Source of the DNA: Myxococcales bacterium
GTDB taxonomy: Bacteria > Myxococcota_A > UBA9160 > UBA4427
Length of the DNA stretch: 64,000 nucleotides
NCBI GenBank assembly: GCA_012960035.1
Contig: DUBZ01000061.1
Coordinates: 1 to 64,000, forward strand
Reading direction: 5' to 3'
The notes under the pieces were generated by a model. The model did no database searches, was not told where the DNA came from, and saw only the letters and a list, made by a program, of their open reading frames with translations. Shown here piece by piece: positions 37,440-46,689 of this stretch. Position 1 is the stretch's first letter. Each line of letters opens with the position of its first letter. The position numbers were made by a program, and so were the translations under genes.

Positions 37440-37974
37440 TCGCCAAGGCAAATCGCGCCGAAGGTCGAGACCCACCCGGAATCGTTCGCTGCAACCAGGC
37501 AGCGCGGGAACATCTTCGGATCTCCGCATTAACATGCCTGAGATGGGAAGTGAGCATCGGAAACACATCGTTGTCGGGGGGATAATCGACTGGCCGATTG
37601 AAATATTAGGGACGGGTTCAACTCCTCGAACTACTATGGCCCGACTCAGTCATTCTCGACGTAGTAGCGCTCGATGGCGCCGCATATGGAGGCCGCATAT
37701 GGAGGCGAAGTAGAAGTCCCGTTCGAAACCGGGACAGAAGAACATCCCGCTGAGCGATGGCGCCCCTCTCCTGACCGGTTCCGAACCGCTTCAACCGCGA
37801 ACGATTGGCGTTCGTAACGGATATCGGAGCCCCTGCGAGTTGCCAGTTCATGGGCGGGCGGACATGCTCTATGCTCGCGACTCCGGAATGCGGCATCCGG
37901 CGGGAAAAATGACCATTAGTTTGCCGGATGTGTACTCGCTCGAGGTCTGTAAAGCCTCATCGTGCGGAGAGCAG
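37440..37974. other. Intergenic region with a 13-bp tandem duplication
   Basis: About 530 bp. CCGCATATGGAGG occurs twice in direct tandem at 37680-37705. No frame on either strand looks like protein, and no terminator after the dehydrogenase was found. Confidence 0.45.
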
Positions 37975-38835
37975 ATGCTCGAAATTGGGAAGACAGTCGC
38001 CCTCGAGGTGATTCGCGAGGCACCCATGGGTCTGATCCTCGGGAGTGCCGAGGACGAAGTGCTGCTTCCCTCGCGTTATGTACCGCATGGAGTGTTGCAG
38101 GGTGACCGGCTGGAAGTGTTCCTCTATACGGACTCTGAGGACCGTCCGATCGCGACGACCGAGAAGCCCATCGCTCAGGCGGACGAGTTCGCCTTCCTTC
38201 GTGTCTCATCCGTCACTCAGGTCGGCGCATTTCTCGACTGGGGACTCCCGAAGGATCTCCTGCTGCCTTTTCGCTATCAGCTCCACCCTCTGCGTCCAGA
38301 TCAGCAACTCGTGGTCCGCGTGATGTGCGACGAAGTGTCGGGTAGACCGGTCGCCAGTGCGAAGGTCGAGCGCTTTCTGACCGCACCTCCTGAAGACCTG
38401 CAAGTAGGCCAATCGGTAAAGCTGCTCGTCTATGAGGAGACCGACCTCGGAAGTAAAGCGATCGTGGACGATCTATTCACTGGCCTGCTCTATCGCGAAG
38501 CCGGCGACCGCGGCGTTCCAGTCGGTGCTTCTCCGGCCGGCTACGTGCAACGCATTCGCCCCGATGGCAAGGTCGACTTAATGCTCGCGCCCAGCGGAAA
38601 GGCGGGGATGGACTCTGCCCGGCAGACGTTGCTGGACGCCTTGACCGCCGCGGGAGGAAGGCTCGAACTCGGTGACCGCAGCTCGCCGGAAGAAATCCGC
38701 AGCCGCTTGGCTCTCAGCAAGAAGGCATTCAAGCGAGCATCGGGAGCGCTCTATCGCGAGCGGCGAGTTCGCATTGGGGACTCGTCCATCGAGCTAGTGG
38801 ATTCCCAGCTTGTTGACTCCGATTCCGCCCACTGA
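37975..38835 (+). CDS. CvfB/YitL-like S1-domain RNA-binding protein
   Basis: 286 residues from the ATG at 37975, chosen because GGAG lies upstream and the family start LEIGKTVALEVIREAPMGLI follows. Three S1-like domains are visible (GSAEDEVLLPSRYVP; VSSVTQVGAFLDWGLPKDLL; LFTGLLYREAGDRGVPVGAS) and a C-terminal winged helix (SKKAFKRASGALYRERRVRI). CvfB proteins bind RNA and influence virulence or metabolism regulation in Firmicutes; the role here is inferred to be post-transcriptional. Confidence 0.88.
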   Translation: MLEIGKTVALEVIREAPMGLILGSAEDEVLLPSRYVPHGVLQGDRLEVFLYTDSEDRPIATTEKPIAQADEFAFLRVSSVTQVGAFLDWGLPKDLLLPFRYQLHPLRPDQQLVVRVMCDEVSGRPVASAKVERFLTAPPEDLQVGQSVKLLVYEETDLGSKAIVDDLFTGLLYREAGDRGVPVGASPAGYVQRIRPDGKVDLMLAPSGKAGMDSARQTLLDALTAAGGRLELGDRSSPEEIRSRLALSKKAFKRASGALYRERRVRIGDSSIELVDSQLVDSDSAH

Positions 38836-38871
38836 AGCAGTGACGGCCTAACCGCAAAGGAATCAGCTCCG

Positions 38872-40038
38872 ATGAAATGCTACGCCGATGGGAAAAAGTG
38901 TTACGACGCGGACAGTCATCTGATGGAGACGGTCAACTGGCTTCGTGAATACGCCGATGCGTCGATTCGCGATGAACTTCCCAGCTTCTCCCCACAAGGG
39001 GGAGATCAGAGCGAAGCGGGTCGTGCGATCTTTGAAATGATTGAATACGCGAAACGTCGACGCGCGGACCCTGAAGCCACCAGTAAGCTCGAAGGAAATG
39101 TCATCGCCGGCCCGAAGGGCTGGCTCGCCCACGGTGCGACCGACCCCATCGAGCGTCGAAGAACCCTTGACCTTCTGGGCTTCGATAAACAGTTGGTCTT
39201 CGCCACTTTCTCGGTGGGCCAGTTTGCCTTCTCCCGAGATTCACGAATCTCGTACGGTGGGGCCCGGGCGCACAACCGCGGCATGCTGGACTTCTGCGAC
39301 GGCGATGACCGGATGCTACCGGTCTGTTTCTTGCCTCTTCTGGACCCGAAGCTCGCAGTCGAAACCCTCGACGCGCTTCTTCCTCAATCCCCCGGTGCGC
39401 TCTGGGTCACGTCGGACATGCTCGGTGGCATGTCGCCATCCCATGTCGATCTCGAGCCCGTCTGGGCGCGCTTGGCGGAAGCGAGGGTCCCGGTCGTTCT
39501 GCACATCGGCGGAGCCAAGCTTCTTGACCGCACGTACCACGACAACGGGCGCCCAAAGCCGAAGGACTGGCTCGGCGGCGGCGAGAATCTTCGCGCGAAG
39601 GATTTCCCGGTTGTGCACCACTCTCCCGAGCGCTTCCTCACCTGCCTCACGCTGGACGGCGTCTTCGAGCGACATCCAGGCCTTCGGTGCGGTGCGATTG
39701 AACTTGGAGCCAGTTGGGTTCCGGGAATGATTCGCAATCTCGATCTCGCGGCGAGGTCGTTCGGCAAGAACGAGCCGCTTATTCAGAGTCTAAAATTGAA
39801 ACCCTCCGACTACATCCGTCGGCAAGTGCGCTTCACGCCTTATCCAATTGAGGACGTCGGCTGGCTCATCAATGAGGCTGGCTCAGAGCTCTTTCTCTTC
39901 TCGTCGGACTACCCACACCCGGAAGGCACGAAGGATCCGATTGGGCGGTTCGAAGTCTCGCTCGATGCGCACGACATTGGCGACGAGGCACGTGATCTCT
40001 TCTATTCGCAAAACTTTTCGAGCCTGTACGAGGCATAG
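38872..40038 (+). CDS. Amidohydrolase-2 family protein
   Basis: 388 residues, AAAGGA before the ATG. It has the metal-dependent hydrolase fold of the ACMSD-like amidohydrolase 2 group: CYDADSHLME (D-x-H metal motif), VVLHIGGAKL, HHSPERFLTCLTLDGVFERH and FLFSSDYPHPEGTKDPIGRF with the catalytic Asp. The family does decarboxylation or hydrolysis of aromatic or cyclic acids. Its placement between lipid-type and LLM genes suggests a catabolic role. The first metal motif has Ser between Asp and His, which is normal for this group. Confidence 0.88.
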   Translation: MKCYADGKKCYDADSHLMETVNWLREYADASIRDELPSFSPQGGDQSEAGRAIFEMIEYAKRRRADPEATSKLEGNVIAGPKGWLAHGATDPIERRRTLDLLGFDKQLVFATFSVGQFAFSRDSRISYGGARAHNRGMLDFCDGDDRMLPVCFLPLLDPKLAVETLDALLPQSPGALWVTSDMLGGMSPSHVDLEPVWARLAEARVPVVLHIGGAKLLDRTYHDNGRPKPKDWLGGGENLRAKDFPVVHHSPERFLTCLTLDGVFERHPGLRCGAIELGASWVPGMIRNLDLAARSFGKNEPLIQSLKLKPSDYIRRQVRFTPYPIEDVGWLINEAGSELFLFSSDYPHPEGTKDPIGRFEVSLDAHDIGDEARDLFYSQNFSSLYEA

Positions 40039-40082
40039 TGGCATGACGTCAGCTGTTCGAGTTCCCTTGATGGGTTCGAGCG

Positions 40083-40718
40083 TCATCCTCCACGCACGGC
40101 CACCCGCCAGCTGAGCCCAAATCCGATCAGCGTAAAGAGCAACGCCAGGACCAGTCGTGGATCGCCGAGCTGAAACCATGGGTCGATTGGAAACGCGATT
40201 GTCTTGCGCATCGCCGCGATCTTGAACTCATGGGAACCCGAGAACTCTGGGTTCATCGAGATCTCGAACACATCACGACGACTGCGGTAACGCATGCCCG
40301 CGCCTACGCTCCAGTGCTCCATGCCCTCGGCGTTCATGATGTCCATGGTTTCGGCTGCAGCCCTGCCCCAGATCACCGGGTGACAAGCCCGGGAGAACAA
40401 TGCCGGAATCATGTATTCCATGTACTTGGCGAGGACCTCATCGCTTGTCTCACCGGTCTCGACACCCTCGATCTGAAGCGGCGTTTCGTACATATCGATG
40501 GCATTGATCATGACGAAGTCGTCACCTGTGTCTTCTTCCATGAATTGGCGCATCAGCGTCAATTTCTCGGGAGACAGTTTGGGTACCTGCCTTTCGACCA
40601 GATTCATGTAATGCGCGATTTCTTCGTCGGAAAGTGGCCCGGCGAAGGAGGTGTACCAACTGAAGAAGGCGGTATAGAACCCGACCAAGACCAACCAGAT
40701 CCATCGTGTGCGTGTCAT
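40083..40718 (-). CDS. Conserved-looking membrane protein of unknown function
   Basis: About 211 residues from the ATG at 40718 with AGGGAG upstream; the longer TTG start at 40733 is less likely. One N-terminal segment (WIWLVLVGFYTAFFSWYTSF) and one C-terminal segment (PRLVLALLFTLIGFGLSWRV) bracket a ~150-residue periplasmic-looking domain beginning GPLSDEEIAHYMNLVERQ. I do not recognise the family. It converges with the amidohydrolase gene, leaving 44 bp between stops. Confidence 0.7.
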   Translation of the reverse strand: MTRTRWIWLVLVGFYTAFFSWYTSFAGPLSDEEIAHYMNLVERQVPKLSPEKLTLMRQFMEEDTGDDFVMINAIDMYETPLQIEGVETGETSDEVLAKYMEYMIPALFSRACHPVIWGRAAAETMDIMNAEGMEHWSVGAGMRYRSRRDVFEISMNPEFSGSHEFKIAAMRKTIAFPIDPWFQLGDPRLVLALLFTLIGFGLSWRVAVRGG

Positions 40719-41205
40719 GTTGCTCCCTCTCAATGTGTCTCAGTAGGCGATCAACCATTTCGTGCGCGGAGAGGAATTTCTATCCACCCGGTGCCCGACC
40801 GGTACTAGGCATTCGGTTAAATGGGTGTAGAAGAGGGCATTCCAGGCTTCCCCGTCGCGCCCGGTCTAGAGATCGATCTGACGCATTCTCCTCCGAGACA
40901 CCCCGGATATGCTCTGATTCCAGTGACACAATTAGAACGTAACACCGGTCATTTGAACATGTGTAGTCATGCGTCAACTTAGCGATGAATGGATTTGGGA
41001 TCAGTGTCCAGACTGGCTCCTCAAAATTCTGTCTGGAAAAAGGGGCAGAGTCCGTGAGCCGGGTACTCGACATGGCTCCTCCTTAGGGCTTCCCGGAGTG
41101 TCTCGGAGCGCCGCGATCGGTGTGGTAGTCCCTCTCTCGAGGGCGAAGCGCGGGCCACGATCTCTGCTGTAGAGTCAGCCAAATCAAGAATCTCGAGGTG
41201 ATGAA
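40719..41205. other. Intergenic, nothing recognised
   Basis: About 490 bp before the next LLM gene. Frames on both strands are short or of unlikely composition. A GAGGTGAT ribosome site precedes the next start. Confidence 0.4.
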
Positions 41206-42063
41206 ATGAAAGTCGGAGTCCAGACGGGTTTCAGTGGCGCGACGTCCCCAGACCTAATCGCCGAGTTCGGCAAGATCGCCGAGGAACGAGGCTTCCATTC
41301 GCTCTGGGTGCCCGAACACGTGGTCTTCTTTCACGATTATGCGTCGCAATATCCCTACTCCGACGACGGAAAAATTCCGGGTAATCCCGACGGGGTGATG
41401 GAGCCGCTGACCGCATTGAGCTTTATCGCGGCTCACACGGAGCGCATTCGACTGGGCACTGGCGTCTGTCTCGTGCCCCAGAGAAACCCGATCTATACCG
41501 CCAAGCAAGTCGCGGACGTCGACTATCTCTCGAAAGGCCGCTTGGATTTCGGGATCGGCATCGGTTGGCTACGGGAAGAGTTTGAGGCCCTTGGCGTGCC
41601 GTGGGAACGTCGCGCCGATCGAACGCGCGAGGCGATCGCGGTCATGAAGACCCTTTGGTGCGATGAAGTGTCGAGCTTCAAGGGCGAATTTTACGATTTA
41701 CCCGAGTGTCTGCAGAATCCGAAGCCGGTACAAACACCCCATCCGCCGCTCTATTTCGGCGGCGAGAGCGAGCCGGCCCTGCGACGGGTCGCGGACCTGG
41801 GCCAGGGCTGGTTCGGATACAACCTAACGCCGGATCAAGTCGACGCGAATCTGAAACAGCTCGACGCATACCTCGCGCAAGCAGATCGAAGCCGATCGGA
41901 CGTGAAGATTCAGGTCTCGCCGCTCCGCGGTCGTTACGACGCCGACCTGCTCGCACGCTTGCGTGACGCAGGCGTCGATCAGGTGGTTCTTCCACTCTTC
42001 GGGCGCGATGCCGACAGTGTCCGAAAGCGTGCGGATATACTGGCCGCTGACACATTCATCTGA
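41206..42063 (+). CDS. LLM-class F420-dependent-type oxidoreductase
   Basis: 285 residues with GAGGTGAT upstream. Motifs: AEERGFHSLWVPEHVVFFHD, TERIRLGTGVCLVPQRNPIY, DYLSKGRLDFGIGIGWLREE and PPLYFGGESEPALRRVADLG. It is similar in design to the gene at 34842 but clearly diverged. A 33-bp segment of it (41400-41432) recurs exactly inside the aldehyde dehydrogenase fragment 950 bp downstream. Predicted reductase or monooxygenase of the luciferase superfamily; substrate unknown. Confidence 0.88.
   Translation: MKVGVQTGFSGATSPDLIAEFGKIAEERGFHSLWVPEHVVFFHDYASQYPYSDDGKIPGNPDGVMEPLTALSFIAAHTERIRLGTGVCLVPQRNPIYTAKQVADVDYLSKGRLDFGIGIGWLREEFEALGVPWERRADRTREAIAVMKTLWCDEVSSFKGEFYDLPECLQNPKPVQTPHPPLYFGGESEPALRRVADLGQGWFGYNLTPDQVDANLKQLDAYLAQADRSRSDVKIQVSPLRGRYDADLLARLRDAGVDQVVLPLFGRDADSVRKRADILAADTFI
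41400..41432 (+). repeat. 33-bp perfect direct repeat, copy 1
   Basis: Begins GGAGCCGCTGACCGCATTGA and ends ATCGCGGC. Here it is native LLM coding sequence (EPLTALSFIAA). An identical copy lies at 42382-42414. Confidence 0.95.
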
Positions 42064-42198
42064 ATCGACACTGCGGGTGTTTTGATCGGAGTCGAGACGA
42101 GGCGGGCTACGCTCGTCGACGCCGCTCGGTCTGAACCTCGAAACTCGCGTCATTACGCGGATGCGCGGCCTGATTGTCCTAAAACAAGGAGACCCTAA

Positions 42199-42432
42199 TT
42201 GCCTTCATTCGAACTTTTGATCAACGGAAAGATGGTTCCCGGTGTTGGCGCCCTCGATGTCGTGAACCCGGCCACCGAAGCGCTGGTAGGGACTTGTTCC
42301 CGGGCATCCGAGTCGCAGCTCGACGACGCGATCGACGCGGCGAGGGGCGTCCTCGCGAATTGGTCCGCGATGCCCATCGACGGAGCCGCTGACCGCATTG
42401 AGCTTTATCGCGGCGGTGAAAATGCCTCTTGA
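42199..42432 (+). pseudogene. Aldehyde dehydrogenase N-terminal fragment
   Basis: TTG start at 42199 with AAGGAGA upstream. FELLINGKMVPGVGALDVVN then PATEALVGTCSRASESQLDD and AARGVLANWSAMPID is the canonical ALDH start. Similarity ends where the 33-bp repeat begins (42382); the frame stops 6 codons after it. Everything containing the NAD site and catalytic Cys is missing. A good ribosome site remains, so a 77-residue product may still be made. Confidence 0.75.
42382..42414 (+). repeat. 33-bp perfect direct repeat, copy 2
   Basis: Identical to 41400-41432 and placed exactly at the point where ALDH homology ends. In another frame it continues to encode EPLTALSFIAA, as in the LLM gene, followed by unrelated residues. 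Confidence 0.95.
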
Positions 42433-42553
42433 GCTGCTCTGGCTCGAGGTGAAGCGCTTGATGTGAGACCGCGTTCATTCGTCATGGCTGCTAGTGTGAG
42501 GCGATCATCCAGGCGTTTTGCGCGTGGCAGAAAAGAGATCCGGGAGAGTGGCA

Positions 42554-43213
42554 ATGATCGACTTGAAGCGTGAGGGCGATGTCTTCGTCTTGCGGCTCGA
42601 CGCGGGCGAAAACCGTTTCAACTCCGAAACAATCAGCGACTGGAATCATGCACTCGACGAAGTGGAAGCAGCAGAGGGTCCGAAGGCGCTCGTCACCTCG
42701 GGTACGGGGAAGTTCTACTCGAACGGACTCGATCTCGATTACATGGGCGAAGTGGACGCCGACGCGTACCTGCAGAGCGTCATGGCCATCATGGGCCGGG
42801 TGCTTGTCTTTCCCTGCGCCACCGCCGTCGCGGTAAATGGTCACGCATTTGGCGCCGGCGCGCAGCTTCTTCTCTGTCACGACTTCCGCATTATGCGTAC
42901 CGAACGGGGCTATTTCTGTATGCCGGAGATCGACATGAAAGCCCCCCTACATCCGGGCATGACGGCGATCATCATGGCGCGCGTCCCCACGCCAGCCGCT
43001 CACGAGTTGATCGTGACCGGCACACGCTACGGGGCCGAACTCGCCCTGGCCAAGGGGATCGTCGATGCCATCGCTCCCGAGGACGAGGTTGTGGCCGCCG
43101 CCATTGCTCATGTTGCTCCGCTGGCCGCAAAAGCACACTCGGCGATGAACCTGCTCAAGAGCGGTATGTATCGGCATGTACTCGAAGCGCTGAAACAAAA
43201 ACTCGGCGGCTAA
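42554..43213 (+). CDS. Enoyl-CoA hydratase/isomerase (delta-isomerase-like)
   Basis: 219 residues from the ATG at 42554 (GGGAGAG upstream). Crotonase motifs: LRLDAGENRFNSETI, TGKFYSNGLDLDYM and VAVNGHAFGAGAQLLLCHDF, which forms the oxyanion hole. GYFCMPEIDMKAPLHPGM replaces the hydratase Glu region in the manner of ECI-type enoyl-CoA isomerases. Probable role in unsaturated fatty-acid oxidation. The SDR gene follows 160 bp downstream. Confidence 0.88.
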   Translation: MIDLKREGDVFVLRLDAGENRFNSETISDWNHALDEVEAAEGPKALVTSGTGKFYSNGLDLDYMGEVDADAYLQSVMAIMGRVLVFPCATAVAVNGHAFGAGAQLLLCHDFRIMRTERGYFCMPEIDMKAPLHPGMTAIIMARVPTPAAHELIVTGTRYGAELALAKGIVDAIAPEDEVVAAAIAHVAPLAAKAHSAMNLLKSGMYRHVLEALKQKLGG

Positions 43214-43372
43214 CAATGCGTTCGAGGCGACTCCCCCGTTCCCTTCACCGAAGGTCACGAGCGGAGCGAACCGGATAGGCAGGAAACCTCCTGCATGTGC
43301 TTGAATTGCCTCTCCGCACCGATCCCAACTTCATGGTGTTTCGGTATGCTTCGTGATCCCAAGGAGCGGGCC

Positions 43373-44209
43373 ATGACGAATCACATCGATCAGAAAGTCA
43401 TCATCATCACTGGCGGCGCGTCTGGCTTCGGTCGGCTCGTCGCGCAGAAGACCGCTGCGCTCGGCGCGAAGGTGATGGTCGCCGATGTTAATCAGGATGG
43501 GCTGACCGAGACCTGCTCCTTGATCAAGGCGGAGGGTGGCATAGTGGAGAGCCTCGTTGCGGATGTGACGGATCGCTCTCAAATGAGCGCGCTTGCGGAT
43601 CGGACTGTCGAATCCCACGGTGCGATCGATGTCATGGTCAACAATGCGGGTGTCATGCCACTTGCTCTTTACGAAGATCATGTCGACGCGGCCGAGGCGT
43701 GGGATCGCTGCATCGACATCAACTTGAAGGGCGTACTACACGGAATCATCTGCGTTCACGATCAGATGATTCGCCAGGGGCGTGGGCACATCGTCAATCT
43801 ATCTTCAGTCTATGGCAACCATCCTGTGGCCGGGGCGGCGGTCTACGGCGCTACCAAGGCGGCCGTCAATGTGCTGTCTGAGTCGCTGCGACAGGAATCG
43901 CAGGGACGCATCAAAGTAACCACGATTCGGCCGACCGGCGTCCCGGGCACTGGCCTGGCCGACGGCATCGTGAATCCGGCTGCCCTTCAAGGTGTGTTAG
44001 GCGCTGGTGTCGACAAGTTTATGGCGACGATAGGCCGAGTCTTCAGCGACGACCCGCCACCGGAATTGATCGACCCCGATCGAATCGAGTATTTCGCCCT
44101 CTCACCCGAACTCCTCGCAGACCAGATCGTCTTCGCGATTGATCAGCCCTGGGGCGTATCCATCAGCGATCTCACCGTCCGCGCATCCGGCGACGGCTAT
44201 ATGATTTGA
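43373..44209 (+). CDS. Short-chain dehydrogenase/reductase
   Basis: 278 residues from the ATG at 43373 with AAGGAG upstream. Cofactor motif TGGASGFGRLVAQ, the Asp in VADVNQDG favouring NAD(H), NNAGVMPLAL, then IVNLSSVYGNHPVAGAAVYG with catalytic Ser and YGATK Lys. C-terminal residues are specific to this protein (FSDDPPPELIDPDRIEYFAL). Predicted alcohol/ketone oxidoreductase, possibly acting with the isomerase and dehydrogenase nearby. Confidence 0.92.
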   Translation: MTNHIDQKVIIITGGASGFGRLVAQKTAALGAKVMVADVNQDGLTETCSLIKAEGGIVESLVADVTDRSQMSALADRTVESHGAIDVMVNNAGVMPLALYEDHVDAAEAWDRCIDINLKGVLHGIICVHDQMIRQGRGHIVNLSSVYGNHPVAGAAVYGATKAAVNVLSESLRQESQGRIKVTTIRPTGVPGTGLADGIVNPAALQGVLGAGVDKFMATIGRVFSDDPPPELIDPDRIEYFALSPELLADQIVFAIDQPWGVSISDLTVRASGDGYMI

Positions 44210-44799
44210 CGTGTTCAGCCTGACTTGAGGGCCAATCGTTTGCGATTTTTCTTGCAATTCGCGCAGAGTAGATATCAGAGCGCGCATCGGTCCCCGTCTA
44301 TGTCACGCCCGGAAAAAACATTTCTGTGCGAGGAATATCACGAAATAGAGCGGCGCCATCTGGTCTGCTGACCTTCGAGGCGCAGCCAATGACGATCGCC
44401 CGCATCAAGGAGAACCCGAGCCAGCCTTTATCGAATCGAAATTCTGACGCCGAATCCGGAGAGAGTGGCAAGGTCGGGGTAATGCCATGCATGCACGGAT
44501 CCAGCGCAATCAATCTCTGAAGAGATCCAACGCGCCAGAGAAGAGCTTCAGACTGTCGAGCCAACTTCGACGGTCCGTGCCATCGACATTGTCGGTTCGA
44601 TCCAGTCCGCTCCCGCCACCGAATGGCGTGTCGTGGATCTTCGGGCAGCGAGCGACGTAGATCGGGTCGGAGTCGATGTTTTTCGACTCCTCCTCGCTGC
44701 CCTTGGCCTAACGGCGTATCCCGATGTACCAGCGGCGGGTCTGATCAACCTCGTACTCGAAATCGTTGGCTGATTCCCGGAATGGATGATCGGTCCTGC
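44210..44799. other. 590-bp region with a start-less open frame
   Basis: A plus-strand frame is open from the TAA at 44480-44482 to a TGA at 44772-44774. It reads coherently (AREELQTVEPTSTVRAIDIV; WRVVDLRAASDVDRVGVDVF; LINLVLEIVG) but has no ATG, GTG or TTG near its beginning. It may be the C-terminal stump of a lost gene. The rest of the region shows nothing. Confidence 0.35.
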
Positions 44800-46044
44800 T
44801 CAAACGAGCGAGATCGGCATCTTCTTGATTCCGCTGATGAAGTTGGACTGGAGTCGTTCGACTGGACCTGCTAGTCGGATAAGAGGGAAACGCCCCAGGA
44901 TTTCCTCGAAGGCAATTCTTAATTCGAGTCTCGCCATATGGCTTCCTACGCAGAAATGCGTCCCGGTACCGAAGGCAAGATGCGGATTTGGACGACGCCC
45001 GATGTCGAAGACCTCGGGATTGTCGAACACAGCGGGATCGCGATTGGCCGCGCCGTAGTACATCACCAGCTTGTCGCCCTTGCGAATGGCCCGTCCCCCA
45101 AGCTCGAGGTTGGCCATCGCCGTCCGGCGGAATTGCATGACCGGTGTCACCCATCGCAGCATTTCCTCGATGGCCTGTGGGAGTAAACCTGGATTGCGCA
45201 ACAATCGGTCGAGCTGATCCGGATGTTCGCATAGCGCTCGGACGCCACCGCTCATCGCGCTCCGCGTCGTCTCATTGCCGGCGATGATGAGTAGGAAGTA
45301 GTTCATCCCGAGCTGAAGCTTGGTCAGCGATGCGCCGTCGAATGCCCCATGAACCAAAGATGAGTAGATGTCTTCCGTCGGGTGACGCTTCCGCTTGCGG
45401 CGCGCCCTGGACGCGTAGAAGAAAATTGCCAGAACGGCGAGTCGGCCACGCCATTGACTACTCACCTCAGGATCCGTCGCGCCGATCAGACGATTCGTCC
45501 AGCGATAGAACTTCTTGGAGTCCTTGTCTGGCACGCCTAGCAAATGCGTAAGCCCGCGAAGCGATATCGGAGCCGAAATGTCTTCGACAAAATCGCATCG
45601 TTCGCGACCAGAGAGCGCATCGAGGGTCTCCGCAACGATGAGCCGCATATTCTGCTCGGTCCGTCGCATGGCGCCCGGCTTGAAATGTGGATTCATCAGA
45701 TTCCGCAACTCCGTATGCCGCGGTGGATCCATGTTGATCAGCTGTTGCCGCATATTCGCCAGATCGCGAGGCGGTAGGTCGCCCACGACGCAGGTCCCCA
45801 CGCCCGACGAGAAAAGCTGCGGATTCTTCGAGACGTAGGCAATGTCTTCGTATCGAGTGAGCGCCCAATACCCGCGACCGCGCAGCGATCCCGAGAGTCC
45901 CGTCTCCTCCTGCCAATGGACCGGATTGTTGGCGCGCAACCACCGAAAATAGGTGTGTGGAACGCCGGCGACGAAAGCAGCGGGATCTGAGAGATCGACC
46001 TCGATCGGTGATTCTATTGGCGGGTCCAGCGGCGCTTGGGGCAT
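44800..46044 (-). CDS. Cytochrome P450
   Basis: About 414 residues from the ATG at 46044 (GAGAG upstream); an ATG at 46074 adds ten. I-helix LLIIAGNETTRSAMSGGVRA, ExxR in AIEEMLRWVTPVMQFRRTA and heme loop HLAFGTGTHFCVGSHMARLE with the Cys thiolate are intact. The MQFRRTA context resembles CYP125/CYP142-type sterol or fatty-acid oxidising P450s. Soluble bacterial class; needs ferredoxin partners that are not encoded nearby. An internal basic stretch (RARRKRKRHPTEDIYSSL) is unusual. Confidence 0.9.
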   Translation of the reverse strand: MPQAPLDPPIESPIEVDLSDPAAFVAGVPHTYFRWLRANNPVHWQEETGLSGSLRGRGYWALTRYEDIAYVSKNPQLFSSGVGTCVVGDLPPRDLANMRQQLINMDPPRHTELRNLMNPHFKPGAMRRTEQNMRLIVAETLDALSGRERCDFVEDISAPISLRGLTHLLGVPDKDSKKFYRWTNRLIGATDPEVSSQWRGRLAVLAIFFYASRARRKRKRHPTEDIYSSLVHGAFDGASLTKLQLGMNYFLLIIAGNETTRSAMSGGVRALCEHPDQLDRLLRNPGLLPQAIEEMLRWVTPVMQFRRTAMANLELGGRAIRKGDKLVMYYGAANRDPAVFDNPEVFDIGRRPNPHLAFGTGTHFCVGSHMARLELRIAFEEILGRFPLIRLAGPVERLQSNFISGIKKMPISLV

Positions 46045-46177
46045 GAGAATCTCTCGAGTTTGAGGTCGGTCCATGAGTCTACCCGGTCGCGGGTGGCCAT
46101 TCGATCAGAATTTCGAACTCAAGCAAGGATGGGCAACCTTCGTGACGCTGCTTCAAGCCCGGCTAGGCAAGGCAGCC

Positions 46178-46468
46178 ATGACGAACGATCGAACTCATCG
46201 CGATTACGCATCAGACTCGACACTCTCGGACCGCGTCTTTGAACTATTGGAGACATGGTTCCCGGGAATCGCTGCCCCGCGTAGGATCGCCCTTTCCCTA
46301 GCAGCGCTCAGGGGAGATCTGGAGATCTCCGGGAGTGTATTCGACTTCGATGTGACGGCCCGAAGCATCAATATCATTTCAACCGCTCTCCCGACCGGGA
46401 CATTAGACGGGGCGCGAGATCGGTCGATGATTGCCGTCACCATGTCACTCAATACGATCGTGCTGTAA
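46178..46468 (+). pseudogene. Possible GNAT acetyltransferase N-terminal remnant
   Basis: ATG at 46178, then SDSTLSDRVFELLETWFPGI, followed by less regular sequence ending LDGARDRSMIAVTMSLNTIV. The first part has the composition of the opening helices of GNAT-type acetyltransferases, and DGRxRSIAAV-like text occurs later, but the acetyl-CoA loop is absent. Possibly frameshifted. Low certainty. Confidence 0.35.
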
Positions 46469-46531
46469 GGGCAATGGGCCGGGATCTTCTCCGGTGAGTT
46501 TGGTGAGAGGCGACCCGGAACGGAGCGAGCG

Positions 46532-46547
46532 TGCCCCGTTCGGGGCA
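46532..46547. terminator. Strong GC hairpin, terminator-like
   Basis: TGCCCC-GTTC-GGGGCA hairpin 64 bp after the GNAT-like remnant. Followed by TGGTTGTCATTTG, which is only weakly T-rich. Confidence 0.35.
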
Positions 46548-46611
46548 TGGTTGTCATTTGTCTACTGATCGGTTGTTCGAAAAACCCAGCCTAACCTTCC
46601 TACACGTACCT

Positions 46612-46689
46612 AGACTTGACCTGCGTGTTCGTCACGCGCCTCAACGCGTGTGTAAATTCGTAAACCTAAATGAATTCAACGATCGCAAC
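46612..46689 (+). repeat. Coding-like direct repeat, copy 1
   Basis: 26 codons: RLDLRVRHAPQRVCKF then VNLNEFNDRN. It aligns without gaps to 49452-49529; 16 of 26 residues are identical and several differences are synonymous third-base changes. The protein family is unknown. Confidence 0.6.
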
